Assembly (NCBI RefSeq): GCF_003173035.1
Contig: NZ_QGLE01000002.1
Location: forward strand, 124,001-188,000
DNA from: Zavarzinia aquatilis
GTDB taxonomy: Bacteria; Pseudomonadota; Alphaproteobacteria; Zavarziniales; Zavarziniaceae
Reading direction: 5' to 3'
Length of the DNA: 64,000 bases
The translations under genes and the position numbers were made by a program. Shown here piece by piece: positions 44,614 through 54,007 of the stretch (position 1 is its first letter; each line of letters starts with the position of its first letter). The notes beneath the pieces were generated by a model. The model did no database searches, was not told where the DNA came from, and saw only the letters and a list, made by a program, of their open reading frames with translations.

Positions 44614-45276
44614 ATGTGCGGTCGCTACACCTATCGTCTGAGCTGGCGGGATATTCACAGGCTCTACAGCCTGACAGCGGACGCGCAGCCGTCCAACCTG
44701 CAACCCCGCTATAATGTCGCGCCGACGCAGATCGTGCCCATCGTGCGCGCGAACCGCGACCTCGCCTGGAGCCGCTGGGGCATGATTCCGCCCTGGGTCG
44801 GCAGCATTGCCGACATCCGCATCGCGACGATCAATGCGCGGGCCGAGGGGCTGGAGCAATCCCGACTCTATCGCGGCCCCTGGTATCAGGCGCGCTGCCT
44901 CGTGCCGGCGTCGGGCTGGTACGAATGGCATACGGTCGGGCGCTCCAAGCAGCCGTATCTGATCCAGCGCCCGGGAGCGGAGACGATCAGCTTCGCCGGC
45001 CTGTGGTCGCTCTGGCGCTCGCCCGAGGGGCGGGAGATCGTCTCCCACACCATCGTTGTCACCGATGCCGCGCCTGCCCTGCGCCACATCCACGACCGGA
45101 TGCCGGTGATCGTCCGTGCCGAAGATCACGCGGAATGGCTGTCCGCGCCGACACCGCCCGCGCATCTGCTGCGCGCCGACCCCGGCCCGTGGGACGATGT
45201 GCTGGTCGATGCCCGCGTCGGCCGCGTGGCCGATGATGACGAAGGCCTGATCCAACCCCCGCGCCGGCTTCTCTGA
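44614..45276 (+). CDS. SOS-response-associated peptidase (SRAP, YedK/HMCES-type)
   Basis: 220 residues. Start MCGRYTYR places the catalytic Cys at position 2; NARAEGL, CLVPASGWYEW and HDRMPVIV supply the other conserved residues. SRAP proteins bind abasic sites in single-stranded DNA as a thiazolidine crosslink. Start chosen at 44614 because the Cys2 requirement fixes it. It lies 40 bp past attR and was the neighbour of tRNA-Thr before integration. Confidence 0.9.
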   Translation: MCGRYTYRLSWRDIHRLYSLTADAQPSNLQPRYNVAPTQIVPIVRANRDLAWSRWGMIPPWVGSIADIRIATINARAEGLEQSRLYRGPWYQARCLVPASGWYEWHTVGRSKQPYLIQRPGAETISFAGLWSLWRSPEGREIVSHTIVVTDAAPALRHIHDRMPVIVRAEDHAEWLSAPTPPAHLLRADPGPWDDVLVDARVGRVADDDEGLIQPPRRLL

Positions 45277-45433
45277 CCTTCCTTCAGTGGCAAGATCATC
45301 GGCTGCGGGTTGGCCCACTTAAATTAACATTTTTAAATGGTTATTTATATATTTTAACATTTTATTCGAATAGGTATTTCCAATATCTACGTTCTCATTG
45401 TAATTTGGTCCGGATCACTCGACGGAGTCCATC

Positions 45434-45607
45434 GTGTCCGCCCAGCAGAACGTCGTCAGCCTCGAAGCCTATCGTCTCGCCCGTCGGCCGGCCGCCGCCA
45501 GGGCGGTGGATTGCGCACAGCCTGCGACGATGCCCGTGGTGTGCTGGGTGCCGTTCTGGATCATGGTGCCGTCGCCCGTGGGCTATTGGCCGACAGCTTC
45601 ATGGTAA
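45434..45607 (+). CDS. Small conserved-looking protein upstream of XRE-cupin regulator
   Basis: 57 residues from a GTG: MSAQQNVVSLEAYRLARRP, then PVVCWVPFWIMVPSPVGYW. The NVVSLEAYR start is a form I recall from alphaproteobacterial small proteins. Its stop lies just after the ATG of the next gene, so translation may be coupled. AT-rich DNA at 45319-45400 likely holds the promoter. Function unknown. Confidence 0.5.
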   Translation: MSAQQNVVSLEAYRLARRPAAARAVDCAQPATMPVVCWVPFWIMVPSPVGYWPTASW

Positions 45608-46245
45608 GTGAGCCGTCGCGGGGCGCCGACGCCGAGCCGCTGCACGATGCCGAAGCCTCTCCCCTGCACGAGGAGGAAGGCGACATCCTGATCGTCACGC
45701 TGGCGCATAACCTGAAGCGCCTGCGGACCCGGCAGGGCCTGTCGCTGGAGCGCCTGTCCGCCCGATCCGGTGTCAGCCGGTCGATGCTGGGGCAGATCGA
45801 ACAGGGGCGCTCCGCCCCCAGCATCAGCATCCTGTGGAAGATCGCCCGGTCGCTGAACGTACCCTTTTCCGCCCTGACCACGCCGAGCGGGGACAGTGGC
45901 ACCGTCGTGCTGCGCGCCGATCAGGCGAAAAGCCTGACTTCTCGCGACGGTCGGTTCGTCTCCCGCGCTCTGTTTCCCTTCACCGCGGAACGGCGGACGG
46001 AATTCTACGAGCTGCGTCTCGCTTTCCTCGGTCACGAGGTCGCCGATCCCCATGCGCCCGGCACGACCGAGAATCTGGTGGTCACGCGCGGCCGGGTCGA
46101 GATCACGGTGGACGAGCAGCGTCACGAACTGTCCGCCGGGGACGCCATCCGTTTCGAGGCGGATGTTCCCCACGCCTATCGCAACATCGGAAGAGACGAC
46201 GCGGTCATGTATCTGGTCATGACCTATGTCGATCCGCAGGACTGA
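45601..46245 (+). CDS. XRE-family regulator with C-terminal cupin
   Basis: 214 residues. An HTH (LSLERLSARSGVSRSMLGQIEQGRSAPSISILWKIARSL, about residues 42-90) is followed by a cupin domain (about 135-205; HAPGTTENLVVTRG, GDAIRFEADVPHAYRN). Such regulators sense a small ligand in the cupin. Next to it lies an OsmC protein, which may be in its operon. Ligand unknown. Confidence 0.8.
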   Translation: MVSEPSRGADAEPLHDAEASPLHEEEGDILIVTLAHNLKRLRTRQGLSLERLSARSGVSRSMLGQIEQGRSAPSISILWKIARSLNVPFSALTTPSGDSGTVVLRADQAKSLTSRDGRFVSRALFPFTAERRTEFYELRLAFLGHEVADPHAPGTTENLVVTRGRVEITVDEQRHELSAGDAIRFEADVPHAYRNIGRDDAVMYLVMTYVDPQD

Positions 46246-46255
46246 AGGCCGCGCC

Positions 46256-46765
46256 ATGACATCTGCTCTCGACCCTCGGCCGCTCGTGCGGCTCTTCGCC
46301 GAGCACCCGGGCCGGGCCGCTGCCCGCTTCGCGGCCGCCCACGATCTGACGGGCCCGACCCGGGTCGAGGTTTCGACCGGCTCCGGCCATCGCTTCACCG
46401 TCGATGAACCGGCCAGCCTGGGCGGCGCCGATGCCGCGGCGAACCCCGTGGAATATGCCCTTGCCGCCCTCGGCTCGTGCCAGGCCATCACCTATCGTGT
46501 CTGGGCGGCGCTGCTCGGTATCGCCTTCGACCGGCTGCATGTCGCGGTCGACGGCGATATCGACCTGCGCGGCTTCTTCGGCGTCGACGACGGCATTCGC
46601 CCGGGCTTCGGCGCGATCCGCGTCAAGGTAACCATCGACGGTCCGGAAACCGCGGAACGCTATGCCGAGCTGACCGCGGCCGTAAATCGCCATTGCCCCG
46701 TGCTCGACCTGTTCAGCAACCCAGTGCCGGTGACCCACGAGTTGCTGATCCCGCCCCCGGCCTAA
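46256..46765 (+). CDS. OsmC-family peroxiredoxin-like protein
   Basis: 169 residues from MTSALDPRPLVRL. The two redox Cys are in ALGSCQAITYR and VNRHCPVLDLF, as in OsmC/Ohr-like proteins that reduce organic peroxides. It starts 10 bp after the XRE-cupin gene and is followed by a good terminator. Confidence 0.82.
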   Translation: MTSALDPRPLVRLFAEHPGRAAARFAAAHDLTGPTRVEVSTGSGHRFTVDEPASLGGADAAANPVEYALAALGSCQAITYRVWAALLGIAFDRLHVAVDGDIDLRGFFGVDDGIRPGFGAIRVKVTIDGPETAERYAELTAAVNRHCPVLDLFSNPVPVTHELLIPPPA

Positions 46766-46790
46766 GTCCGCCAGCGCGGACCGGACAAGC

Positions 46791-46823
46791 GAAAGGCCGG
46801 AGGACAACCCCCGGCCTTTTTCC
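46791..46823 (+). terminator. Rho-independent terminator (bidirectional)
   Basis: AAAGGCCGG (46792-46800) pairs with CCGGCCTTT (46811-46819) and is followed by a T run. It ends the osmC transcript and may serve the converging methionine-rich gene. Confidence 0.8.
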
Positions 46824-46842
46824 GATGCTGCGGAAGACGTGG

Positions 46843-47169
46843 TCAGGCCACGCACATCATGGCCATGCCACCGCAGGCCATCATGCAGGGCATCCCCATC
46901 TTCATCATGTTCATCATCTGCTCGCAGCAGGTCTTGAACATCGCCATGTCCATGCCGGCCATCGGCTCCATCTTGCACATCATGCCCTGCGGCGTCATCT
47001 CGCAGGTCATCTTGCACATCATCATCGGCATCATCATGGGCATCATGCCGTTCATCATCTGCGGCATCATGCCGTTCATCATGCCCATCATCGGCATCTG
47101 GGGCATCTGCATCATCGGCATCATGCCGTTCATCATCTGGGGCATCTGCATCATCGGGGCGGTCATCAT
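46843..47169 (-). CDS. Methionine-rich Cys-containing protein
   Basis: 108 residues, 49 of them Met (45%) and 8 Cys. An N-terminal Met/Pro/Gln/Asn repeat part (unit like MMNGMMP) is followed by KMTCEMTPQGMMCKMEPM and FKTCCEQMMNMMKMG. I recall similar CKMTCEMT-type small proteins from Rhodospirillales. Met/Cys richness suggests copper or other soft-metal binding. No signal peptide is clear. The opposite strand is also open (isoleucine-rich). Function not established. Confidence 0.6.
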   Translation of the reverse strand: MMTAPMMQMPQMMNGMMPMMQMPQMPMMGMMNGMMPQMMNGMMPMMMPMMMCKMTCEMTPQGMMCKMEPMAGMDMAMFKTCCEQMMNMMKMGMPCMMACGGMAMMCVA

Positions 47170-47485
47170 GATCGTTTCTTTCTGGCTGTATCGCCGGTCA
47201 GCACCGGCCTCCCCCTCTGATTAATTCGCCAATCCCCCGCCGTGAAACGTAACGGCGCCATGATCACCACTTTCCTCCGCTCGAATGGAGGAACGGCCGC
47301 CACAACGGACGGGCTGTCGGCGCGCGCGGCCGAACATCCGCCTTAGCGGATGTGGGCGCGGCGCGTCTCACCGGGCATCGCGGCCCCTGCTGCGCGATCA
47401 ACACGGGTGATCGCGCCCTGCTGATTTTCGCGCAGGCAGACGTCGGCGCATCGAGGCGCCGGGCCGCGAACCAGACCGCCGCTTC

Positions 47486-47502
47486 TTGGCACGGAGATTG
47501 CT
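47486..47502 (+). promoter_or_regulatory. Sigma-54 promoter upstream of uORF-sfnB
   Basis: TTGGCACGGAGATTGCT contains TGGCACG-N4-TTGC; GG is at 47488-47489 and GC at 47500-47501, exactly N10 apart, the invariant -24/-12 spacing. Transcription would start near 47513 and cross the uORF at 47568. An 8-bp inverted repeat (ACATCCGC / GCGGATGT, 47334-47353) about 140 bp upstream is a possible activator site. The rest of 47170-47485 holds no gene I can support. Confidence 0.78.
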
Positions 47503-47567
47503 TAATACACTCTGAAATCAGAATATTTTTGATTTCACCTCATTATGACGTATTAGGGAGACCTTCC

Positions 47568-47684
47568 ATGTCCCACCCGCTTCGCTTGACCTGCCGTCTT
47601 CCGCTTCCCTGTTGTCGCGGAACGGCCCGGCACGGGCATGACAGGCATTCTCCTTCCTCACAAGATTTCGGGCAGACCCCATGA
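47568..47684 (+). CDS. Upstream ORF / candidate cysteine leader peptide
   Basis: 38 residues, MSHPLRLTCRLPLPCCRGT at the start, with GGGAGA before the ATG. The stop overlaps the sfnB ATG (ATGA at 47681), so sfnB, which lacks its own good ribosome site, should depend on it. The Cys-Cys pair resembles the leader peptides that sense cysteine supply in other bacteria. Hairpins TTCCGC/GCGGAA and GCCCG/CGGGC lie inside. Regulation is inference. Confidence 0.5.
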   Translation: MSHPLRLTCRLPLPCCRGTARHGHDRHSPSSQDFGQTP

Positions 47685-48943
47685 CCATCATTCCCAGGAT
47701 CGACCCCGCTACCGCCCCGCGGGTAAATACACCGGAGTCCTTCGCGGCCCGGCCTAAGCCGGTGACGCCGGCCCATGTCATCGCCTCCGATGCCGAGGCC
47801 CTTGCCGTTGCCGGGCAGCTGGCGCCGCTCTTCTCCGCAGAGGCCGCACTGCGCGACCGCGAAGGCCTGCTGCCCATCGCCGAACTCGACGCCTATTCGC
47901 AGAGCGGCCTCTGGGGCATCAACATTCCCAAGGCCCATGGCGGCGCCGGGGTTTCCTACGCGACCCTCGGCAAGGTCATCGAGATCATCTCGGCCGCCGA
48001 TCCGGCGATCGGCCAGATCACCCAGAACCATCTCGTGCTCTCGGTCCATCTCGCCCTCGACGGGACGGAGGAGCAGAAGCGTGATCTCTTCGGTCTCGTC
48101 CTGAAGGGCTATCGCTTCGGCAATGCCTTCTCGGAGCTGCACAGCAAGACTGTCGCGGCTTTCGAGACGATCATCCGCTTCGAGGGTGACGAGGCCGTCG
48201 TGAACGGCCGGAAGTTCTACACGACGGGTGCCCTCTTCGCCCATATCGTGCCGATCATCTCGGTCACCACGGATGGCAAAGGTTACATCGCCTTCGCCGA
48301 CCGCGAGGCGCCGGGCCTGACCGTCACCAACGACTGGTCGAGCTTCGGCCAGCGCACCACGGCCTCCGGCTCGGTCACCATCGAGAATGTCCGCGTGCCG
48401 AAGAGCCGCGTCATCCCGATCAAGGTGTTCGAGCGGCCGACGGCGGCGGGCGCCATCTCGCAATTCGTCCAGGCGGCCATCGACACCGGCATCGGCGCCG
48501 GCGCCATCGCCGACGCCATCGACTTCGTGCGGACGAAATCCCGCGCCTGGATCGACACCGGCAAGGAAAGGGCGAGTGACGATCCCTTCACCATCCAGGC
48601 CGTGGGCGAACTCGAAATCGGCCTGCACGCCGCCGAAGCCCTGTTGGAGCGGGCGGGTCGTCTGATCGACGAGGCGCTGGCCGATCCGACCGAGGAAAAG
48701 GTCAACGCCGCCACCGTCGCCACCGCCGAGGCCAAGGTCCTGTCGACCCGCATCGCGCTCGATGCCTCCAACCGCCTGTTCGAGCTGGCGGGCACCCGTT
48801 CCACCCTGGCCGAGCATAACCTCGACCGGCACTGGCGGAACGGCCGGGTTCACACCCTGCACGATCCGTCGCGCTGGAAGCCCTATCACATCGGGAATTT
48901 CTACCTGAACGGTGTTTCGGCCCCCCGCCATCCCTGGAGCTGA
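47681..48943 (+). CDS. sfnB: SfnB-family sulfur-acquisition flavoprotein
   Basis: 420 residues, acyl-CoA-dehydrogenase fold. TPAHVIASDAEA, PIAELDAYSQSGLWGINIPK, GQITQNHLVL and SALAEHNLDR-like FELAGTRSTLAEHNLDRHWRN mark the SfnB/DszC branch, whose members use reduced flavin to act on organosulfur compounds. It is the second ORF after a sigma-54 promoter. The paralogue at 50552-51793 lies beyond the shared terminator on the other strand. Confidence 0.82.
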   Translation: MTIIPRIDPATAPRVNTPESFAARPKPVTPAHVIASDAEALAVAGQLAPLFSAEAALRDREGLLPIAELDAYSQSGLWGINIPKAHGGAGVSYATLGKVIEIISAADPAIGQITQNHLVLSVHLALDGTEEQKRDLFGLVLKGYRFGNAFSELHSKTVAAFETIIRFEGDEAVVNGRKFYTTGALFAHIVPIISVTTDGKGYIAFADREAPGLTVTNDWSSFGQRTTASGSVTIENVRVPKSRVIPIKVFERPTAAGAISQFVQAAIDTGIGAGAIADAIDFVRTKSRAWIDTGKERASDDPFTIQAVGELEIGLHAAEALLERAGRLIDEALADPTEEKVNAATVATAEAKVLSTRIALDASNRLFELAGTRSTLAEHNLDRHWRNGRVHTLHDPSRWKPYHIGNFYLNGVSAPRHPWS

Positions 48944-48998
48944 TCGACGCTTTCGCCGGTGCCCCGCGCGGCACCGGTCCTGCCTTTGGAGTTTTCTC

Positions 48999-49889
48999 AT
49001 GTCCAAGTTTGTCACGCGCCTCGCCGGCGCGACCGCCCTCGCCTTGCCGCTTCTCGCCGGGGCCCTGCCCGCCCATGCGGGCGACCTGTTCGATTCCGCC
49101 CGGCCGACCGCGACCGGCGGCGTCAACACCATCGAAGGCGCCGGCGGCGGCGGTCTCGCCGCCTGGGCCCTCATCACCGGTTACGGCTCGGGCGAGGCCA
49201 TCGGCGGCAGCGCCTATACGACCTTCGCCAAGACCGACGACTACACGCTGACCTCGAGCGGTGTCGCCATCGGCCTGTTCAACCGGGTCGAGCTTTCCTT
49301 CGCCCAGCTCGGCTTCGACACGGAAGCCGTGGGCGGGAAACTCGGCATCGGCAAGAACAAGACCTTCTTCACCAATATCGCCGGCCTGAAGGTGCGGGCG
49401 TTCGGCGACGCCCTCGACCAGGAAAAATGGTGGCTGCCGCAGGTCGCGGTCGGCGTGCAGTACAAGGATTCGGGACAGGAGAACATCCTGAAGGCAATCG
49501 GCGCCAGGGACAGCAGCGGCGTCGACTATTACCTCGCCGCCAGCAAGGCCTTTCTCGACTGGAAGCTGCTGGTCAATGGCACCCTGCGCCTGACCAAGGC
49601 CAATCAATTCGGCCTCCTCGGCTTCGGCGGCCCGGGCGAGGACAGTTACAAGCTGCAGCCCGAGATTTCGATCGAGTATCTGCTGACCTCCAACTTCGTC
49701 ATCGGCGGCGAATATCGCTTCAAGCCCGACAACCTCGGCTTCGCCAAGGAAGACGACTGGCAGGACATCCATGTCGCCTATTTCCCGGTGAAGAATGTCT
49801 CCTTCACCGTCGCCTATGTGAATGCCGGCTCCATCGCCAATGAAGACGACCAGCAGGGCCTCTATGCCTCGCTGCAAGTCTCCTTCTGA
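48999..49889 (+). CDS. DUF3034-family outer-membrane protein
   Basis: 296 residues. A signal peptide (about 1-27, ending ALPAHA) is followed by alternating amphipathic strands and a C-terminal Phe (LYASLQVSF), the outer-membrane barrel signature. [26 protein letters not shown] is typical of DUF3034 proteins. In this operon it may let an organosulfur substrate across the outer membrane; that is inferred from context. Confidence 0.75.
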   Translation: MSKFVTRLAGATALALPLLAGALPAHAGDLFDSARPTATGGVNTIEGAGGGGLAAWALITGYGSGEAIGGSAYTTFAKTDDYTLTSSGVAIGLFNRVELSFAQLGFDTEAVGGKLGIGKNKTFFTNIAGLKVRAFGDALDQEKWWLPQVAVGVQYKDSGQENILKAIGARDSSGVDYYLAASKAFLDWKLLVNGTLRLTKANQFGLLGFGGPGEDSYKLQPEISIEYLLTSNFVIGGEYRFKPDNLGFAKEDDWQDIHVAYFPVKNVSFTVAYVNAGSIANEDDQQGLYASLQVSF

Positions 49890-49900
49890 AGGATACGCCC

Positions 49901-50491
49901 ATGTGCGAGAGCAAGATCCTGCATGAAGTCACCGCCGCCAACGACGCCTATGCCGCCGATTTCGGCGACAAGGGCAAGCTGGCCCTGCCGCCCGCGCGCG
50001 GCTTCGCCATCCTGACCTGCATGGATGCCCGCCTCGACCCGGCGAAATACGCCGGGCTCGCGGAGGGCGACGCCCATGTCATCCGCAACGCGGGCGGCCG
50101 GGCATCGGACGACGCCATCCGCTCCCTCGTCATCTCGCACAAGCTGCTGGGGACGAAGGAATGGTTCGTCATCCATCACACCGACTGCGGCATGGAACTC
50201 TTCACGACCGAGATCATCGGCGACCTGCTCGCCGATGATCTGTCGACCGCCCATTTCGACGGCAAGAGCTGGAGCAACCCGCAGCACAAGGGCGGCTCCG
50301 TCGCCGGGCGCTACATCAACTGGCTGACCATCCGCGACCTCGCCGGCAGCGTGATCGAGGATGTCCGGCGTATCCGCAGCCATCCGCTGGTGCCGGGCGA
50401 CATCCCGGTTTATGGCTTCATCTACGATGTCCGCACGGGCAGGCTGATCGAAGTGCCGGATGCAACGGCGGCGGGCAAGATCGTCGCTTGA
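49901..50491 (+). CDS. Beta-carbonic-anhydrase-like enzyme (possible COS hydrolase)
   Basis: 196 residues. Zn ligands and the catalytic dyad are clear: Cys40, Asp42, Arg44 in CMDARLD and His93, Cys96 in HHTDCG. The sequence looks like clade D beta-carbonic anhydrases, which include carbonyl-sulfide hydrolase; [14 protein letters not shown] near the end also fits. Being in a sulfone operon under a sigma-54 promoter supports a sulfur substrate (COS or CS2) as an alternative to CO2. Not proved by sequence. Confidence 0.8.
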   Translation: MCESKILHEVTAANDAYAADFGDKGKLALPPARGFAILTCMDARLDPAKYAGLAEGDAHVIRNAGGRASDDAIRSLVISHKLLGTKEWFVIHHTDCGMELFTTEIIGDLLADDLSTAHFDGKSWSNPQHKGGSVAGRYINWLTIRDLAGSVIEDVRRIRSHPLVPGDIPVYGFIYDVRTGRLIEVPDATAAGKIVA

Positions 50492-50507
50492 TCCCAGGCA
50501 AAAGGAA

Positions 50508-50543
50508 ACCCCCGGCACCGCGCGGTGCCGGGGGTCTTTCTTT
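50508..50543 (+). terminator. Strong bidirectional terminator between the two sfn operons
   Basis: CCCCCGGCACCG (50509-50520) pairs with CGGTGCCGGGGG (50523-50534), with an A-T pair added. T-rich runs follow in both directions. It ends both converging operons. Confidence 0.9.
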
Positions 50544-50551
50544 GCGCCTTG

Positions 50552-51793
50552 TCAGCTCCAGGCGTGGAACGGCGGCTTCACGTCGTTCAGGACGTAATTG
50601 CCGACGATGGCGTATTTCCAGCGCACCGGATCGTGCAGCGTGTGGGTCCGGGCGTTGCGCCAATGCCGGTCGAGATTATGCTCGGCGAGGGTCGAGCGGG
50701 TGCCGGCCAGCTCGAACAGGACATTGGTCGCCTCGATGGCGATTTCGGTCGACAGGACCTTGGCTTCCGCCGTCACCACCTGCGCCCAGGCGACCTTCTC
50801 GGCGGTGGCGTCGATCAGGGCGTCGTCGATGGCCTCCGCCGCCTGATAGAGCAGGGCCTGCGCGGCGTGGAGCCGGATGCTGAGGCGGCCGACGGCCTGG
50901 ATCGTGTAGGGATCGTCGCTCGCCTTGTCGAGGCCGCTGTCGATCCACGGCCGGCTCTTCGATTTGACGAATGCGATGGTGTCGTCGAGGGCCGCCTTGG
51001 CGATGCCGGTGTCGACCGCGACCTGGATGATCTGGAAGATCGCGCCGTCGGCCGACGGCTTCTCGTAGCCCTTGTAACCGGGCACGACATGGCTCTTCGG
51101 CACCTTCACATTGTCGATGATCACCGTGCCGGAGAAAGTCGTGCGCTGGCCGAAGGCGGACCAGTCGTTGATCACGGTGAGGCCTTCCGCGTCGCGGTCG
51201 GCGATCACATACCAGGCGCGGCCCTGGTCGTCGGTCGCGACGATGGGCACCAGATGGGCGAGGATCGCGCCCGAGGAATAGAATTTCTTGCCGGTGACCA
51301 CCACGTGATCGCCCGCGTCGACAAAGCTGGTCTCGAAATCGGCGGCGCGCTTCGAGCCGAATTCCGAGAAGGCGTTGCCGAAGCGGACGCCCTTCAGCAC
51401 TTCGCCGAACAGCTGGGCCTGCTGCGCCTCGTCCGAGACCGTGCGGATGGCGGCGACGATGCCGAGATGGTTCTGGGTGATCTGACCGATGGACGGATCG
51501 GCGGCTGAGATGATCTCGATCACCTTGACCAGGGTCTTGTAGGACACTTCGGCGCCGCCGAACCGCTTCGGCACATTGATGCCCCACAGCCCGCTCTGGG
51601 AATAGAGGTCGAGTTCGGCCAGCGGCAGGCTGCGGTTCAGGTCGCGCTCGGACGCGCCCTTGACGATTTCGGCCGCGACCTTATGGGCGACCGCGATCGC
51701 CTCGGCGTCGGACGCGATCACATGGGCCGGGGTCGCCGGACGGGGCACGCCGGGAACGCCGGCCGGCGCCTTGATGGATTCATGAACGGTCAT
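50552..51793 (-). CDS. sfnB: SfnB-family sulfur-acquisition flavoprotein, second copy
   Basis: 413 residues, closely related to the protein at 47681: TPAHVIASDAEAIAVAHKV, PLAELDLYSQSGLWGINVPK, GQITQNHLGI and LAGTRSTLAEHNLDRHWRN are shared. Last gene of the leftward operon, 33 bp after livF. The pair may act on different sulfur compounds; which is unknown. Confidence 0.82.
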   Translation of the reverse strand: MTVHESIKAPAGVPGVPRPATPAHVIASDAEAIAVAHKVAAEIVKGASERDLNRSLPLAELDLYSQSGLWGINVPKRFGGAEVSYKTLVKVIEIISAADPSIGQITQNHLGIVAAIRTVSDEAQQAQLFGEVLKGVRFGNAFSEFGSKRAADFETSFVDAGDHVVVTGKKFYSSGAILAHLVPIVATDDQGRAWYVIADRDAEGLTVINDWSAFGQRTTFSGTVIIDNVKVPKSHVVPGYKGYEKPSADGAIFQIIQVAVDTGIAKAALDDTIAFVKSKSRPWIDSGLDKASDDPYTIQAVGRLSIRLHAAQALLYQAAEAIDDALIDATAEKVAWAQVVTAEAKVLSTEIAIEATNVLFELAGTRSTLAEHNLDRHWRNARTHTLHDPVRWKYAIVGNYVLNDVKPPFHAWS

Positions 51794-51826
51794 GTCGGAT
51801 TTCCTGTTGATGGTGACGGGACGGGA

Positions 51827-52630
<804 letters not shown>

Positions 52631-52640
52631 GGTCCCGTCC

Positions 52641-53981
52641 TCAGCTCGGGTTCGCCGCCGAGCAATCGCGAAGCTGGATGCCCTTTTCCTTGGCGTAGGC
52701 CTCGGCCGACTGCTCGATCAGCGGGCGCAGCAGGGCGCGGTCGGAGGCGACCCAGTCGCTGACCACGTTCCACGTCTTGCCGTCCCATTGCTGGAACTTC
52801 ACCGCGCCGCCGCCTTCGTGGTCGGCGCAGGTCACCTGCAGCGGCTGGACGAGGCCGGTGGCGCCCAGTTCGGCGATGCGCTTGTCGTCCAGCACCAGAT
52901 GATCGAAGCCCCACTGCACTTCCTCGCCGGTCAGGGCGCGGTTGCCGAAATGGGCCTGGGCGATGCGCACGGCTTCCACGTTCAGGATGCCGTTCACGAT
53001 GCCGAGGTTGTGGTAGACGCTGCCGATGCGCCCCTTGTCCTCGAGATTGCCGACGCCCTTGCCGTAGACCTTCTCGACGATTTCCTTGACCACCGGGAAT
53101 TCGGTGCCCGAGGGATGGGTGGTGACCGAGACGTAACCCTTGGCGGCATCGCCGGCCGGGATCACATCCTCCTCCGAATTGGACCAGACGTTGCCGATGA
53201 TGTGATCGACCGGGAAGCCGGTCTTCACCGCCGTCTTCAGGGCAACCGGATTCATCACGCCCCAGCCGCGCAGCACGACATATTCCGGCTTCAGGCGGCG
53301 GATGGTCAGCCACTGCGCCTGCTGTTCGTTGCCGGGGTGCGGCACTTCGATCTGGGTGACCTCGAAGCCGTATTTCTTGGCGAGGAGATCGAAGATCGGG
53401 ATGGTTTCCTTGCCGTAGGGCGAGCCGTGATAGAGCACGGCGATCTTCTTGCCGGCCAGCTTGTCGAGGCCGCCGAGCTGCTGGCCGATGTAATTGACCG
53501 TGGCCGAGGCTTCGGACCAGGGATTGAGCTGGAGCGGGAAGACATAGGGGAAGACGCGGCCGTCGGTCGAATCCGTGCGGCCGTGGTTGATGGTGATCAG
53601 CGGGATCTTGTCCGAGGTCGCGCGGTCGATCAGGGCATAGGCGATGCCGACCGAGAGCGGATTATAGGCCGCCGGGCCGGCCGGCTGATGGGTCGAGCGG
53701 GTGCGCTCGTAGCATTCGACGCCGCGCTCGACCTTGTATTCGGTCTCGCATTCGTCCCAGACGAATTTGACGCCGTTCACGCCGCCGTCGCGCTCGTTGA
53801 TCAGGTTCAGATAGTCGATGAAACCGCCGAAGAAGCCGGTGCCGCCAGCGGCATAGGGGCCGACGCGATAGGATTGCAGCGGAAAATAGATCTCGCCGTC
53901 GGCTTTTGCCGCGACACTGCCGAGGCCGCCGAGCAGCGCGGCGGCCAGCGCGAGGCGGCTGATGGTCTTCCTGAAGGACAT
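52641..53981 (-). CDS. ABC transporter substrate-binding protein (LivK/peripla_BP_6 type)
   Basis: 446 residues with a signal peptide ending near AAKADG (about 1-28). The type I binding fold of the LivK/UrtA group is seen (GGFIDYLNLINERDGGVNGVKF, KKIAVLYHGSPYGKETIPIF). It is longer than LivK, and has several Cys. Ligand unknown; the operon suggests a sulfone or sulfonate. Confidence 0.8.
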   Translation of the reverse strand: MSFRKTISRLALAAALLGGLGSVAAKADGEIYFPLQSYRVGPYAAGGTGFFGGFIDYLNLINERDGGVNGVKFVWDECETEYKVERGVECYERTRSTHQPAGPAAYNPLSVGIAYALIDRATSDKIPLITINHGRTDSTDGRVFPYVFPLQLNPWSEASATVNYIGQQLGGLDKLAGKKIAVLYHGSPYGKETIPIFDLLAKKYGFEVTQIEVPHPGNEQQAQWLTIRRLKPEYVVLRGWGVMNPVALKTAVKTGFPVDHIIGNVWSNSEEDVIPAGDAAKGYVSVTTHPSGTEFPVVKEIVEKVYGKGVGNLEDKGRIGSVYHNLGIVNGILNVEAVRIAQAHFGNRALTGEEVQWGFDHLVLDDKRIAELGATGLVQPLQVTCADHEGGGAVKFQQWDGKTWNVVSDWVASDRALLRPLIEQSAEAYAKEKGIQLRDCSAANPS

Positions 53982-54007
53982 GAAACGACTCCTGGGGGTG
54001 TCCGGTA

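Noticed and set aside
46859-47224. 121-codon isoleucine-rich membrane-like ORF on the + strand
   Set aside because: It is the shadow of Met codons in the minus-strand gene, whose Cys/Met pattern looks more natural.
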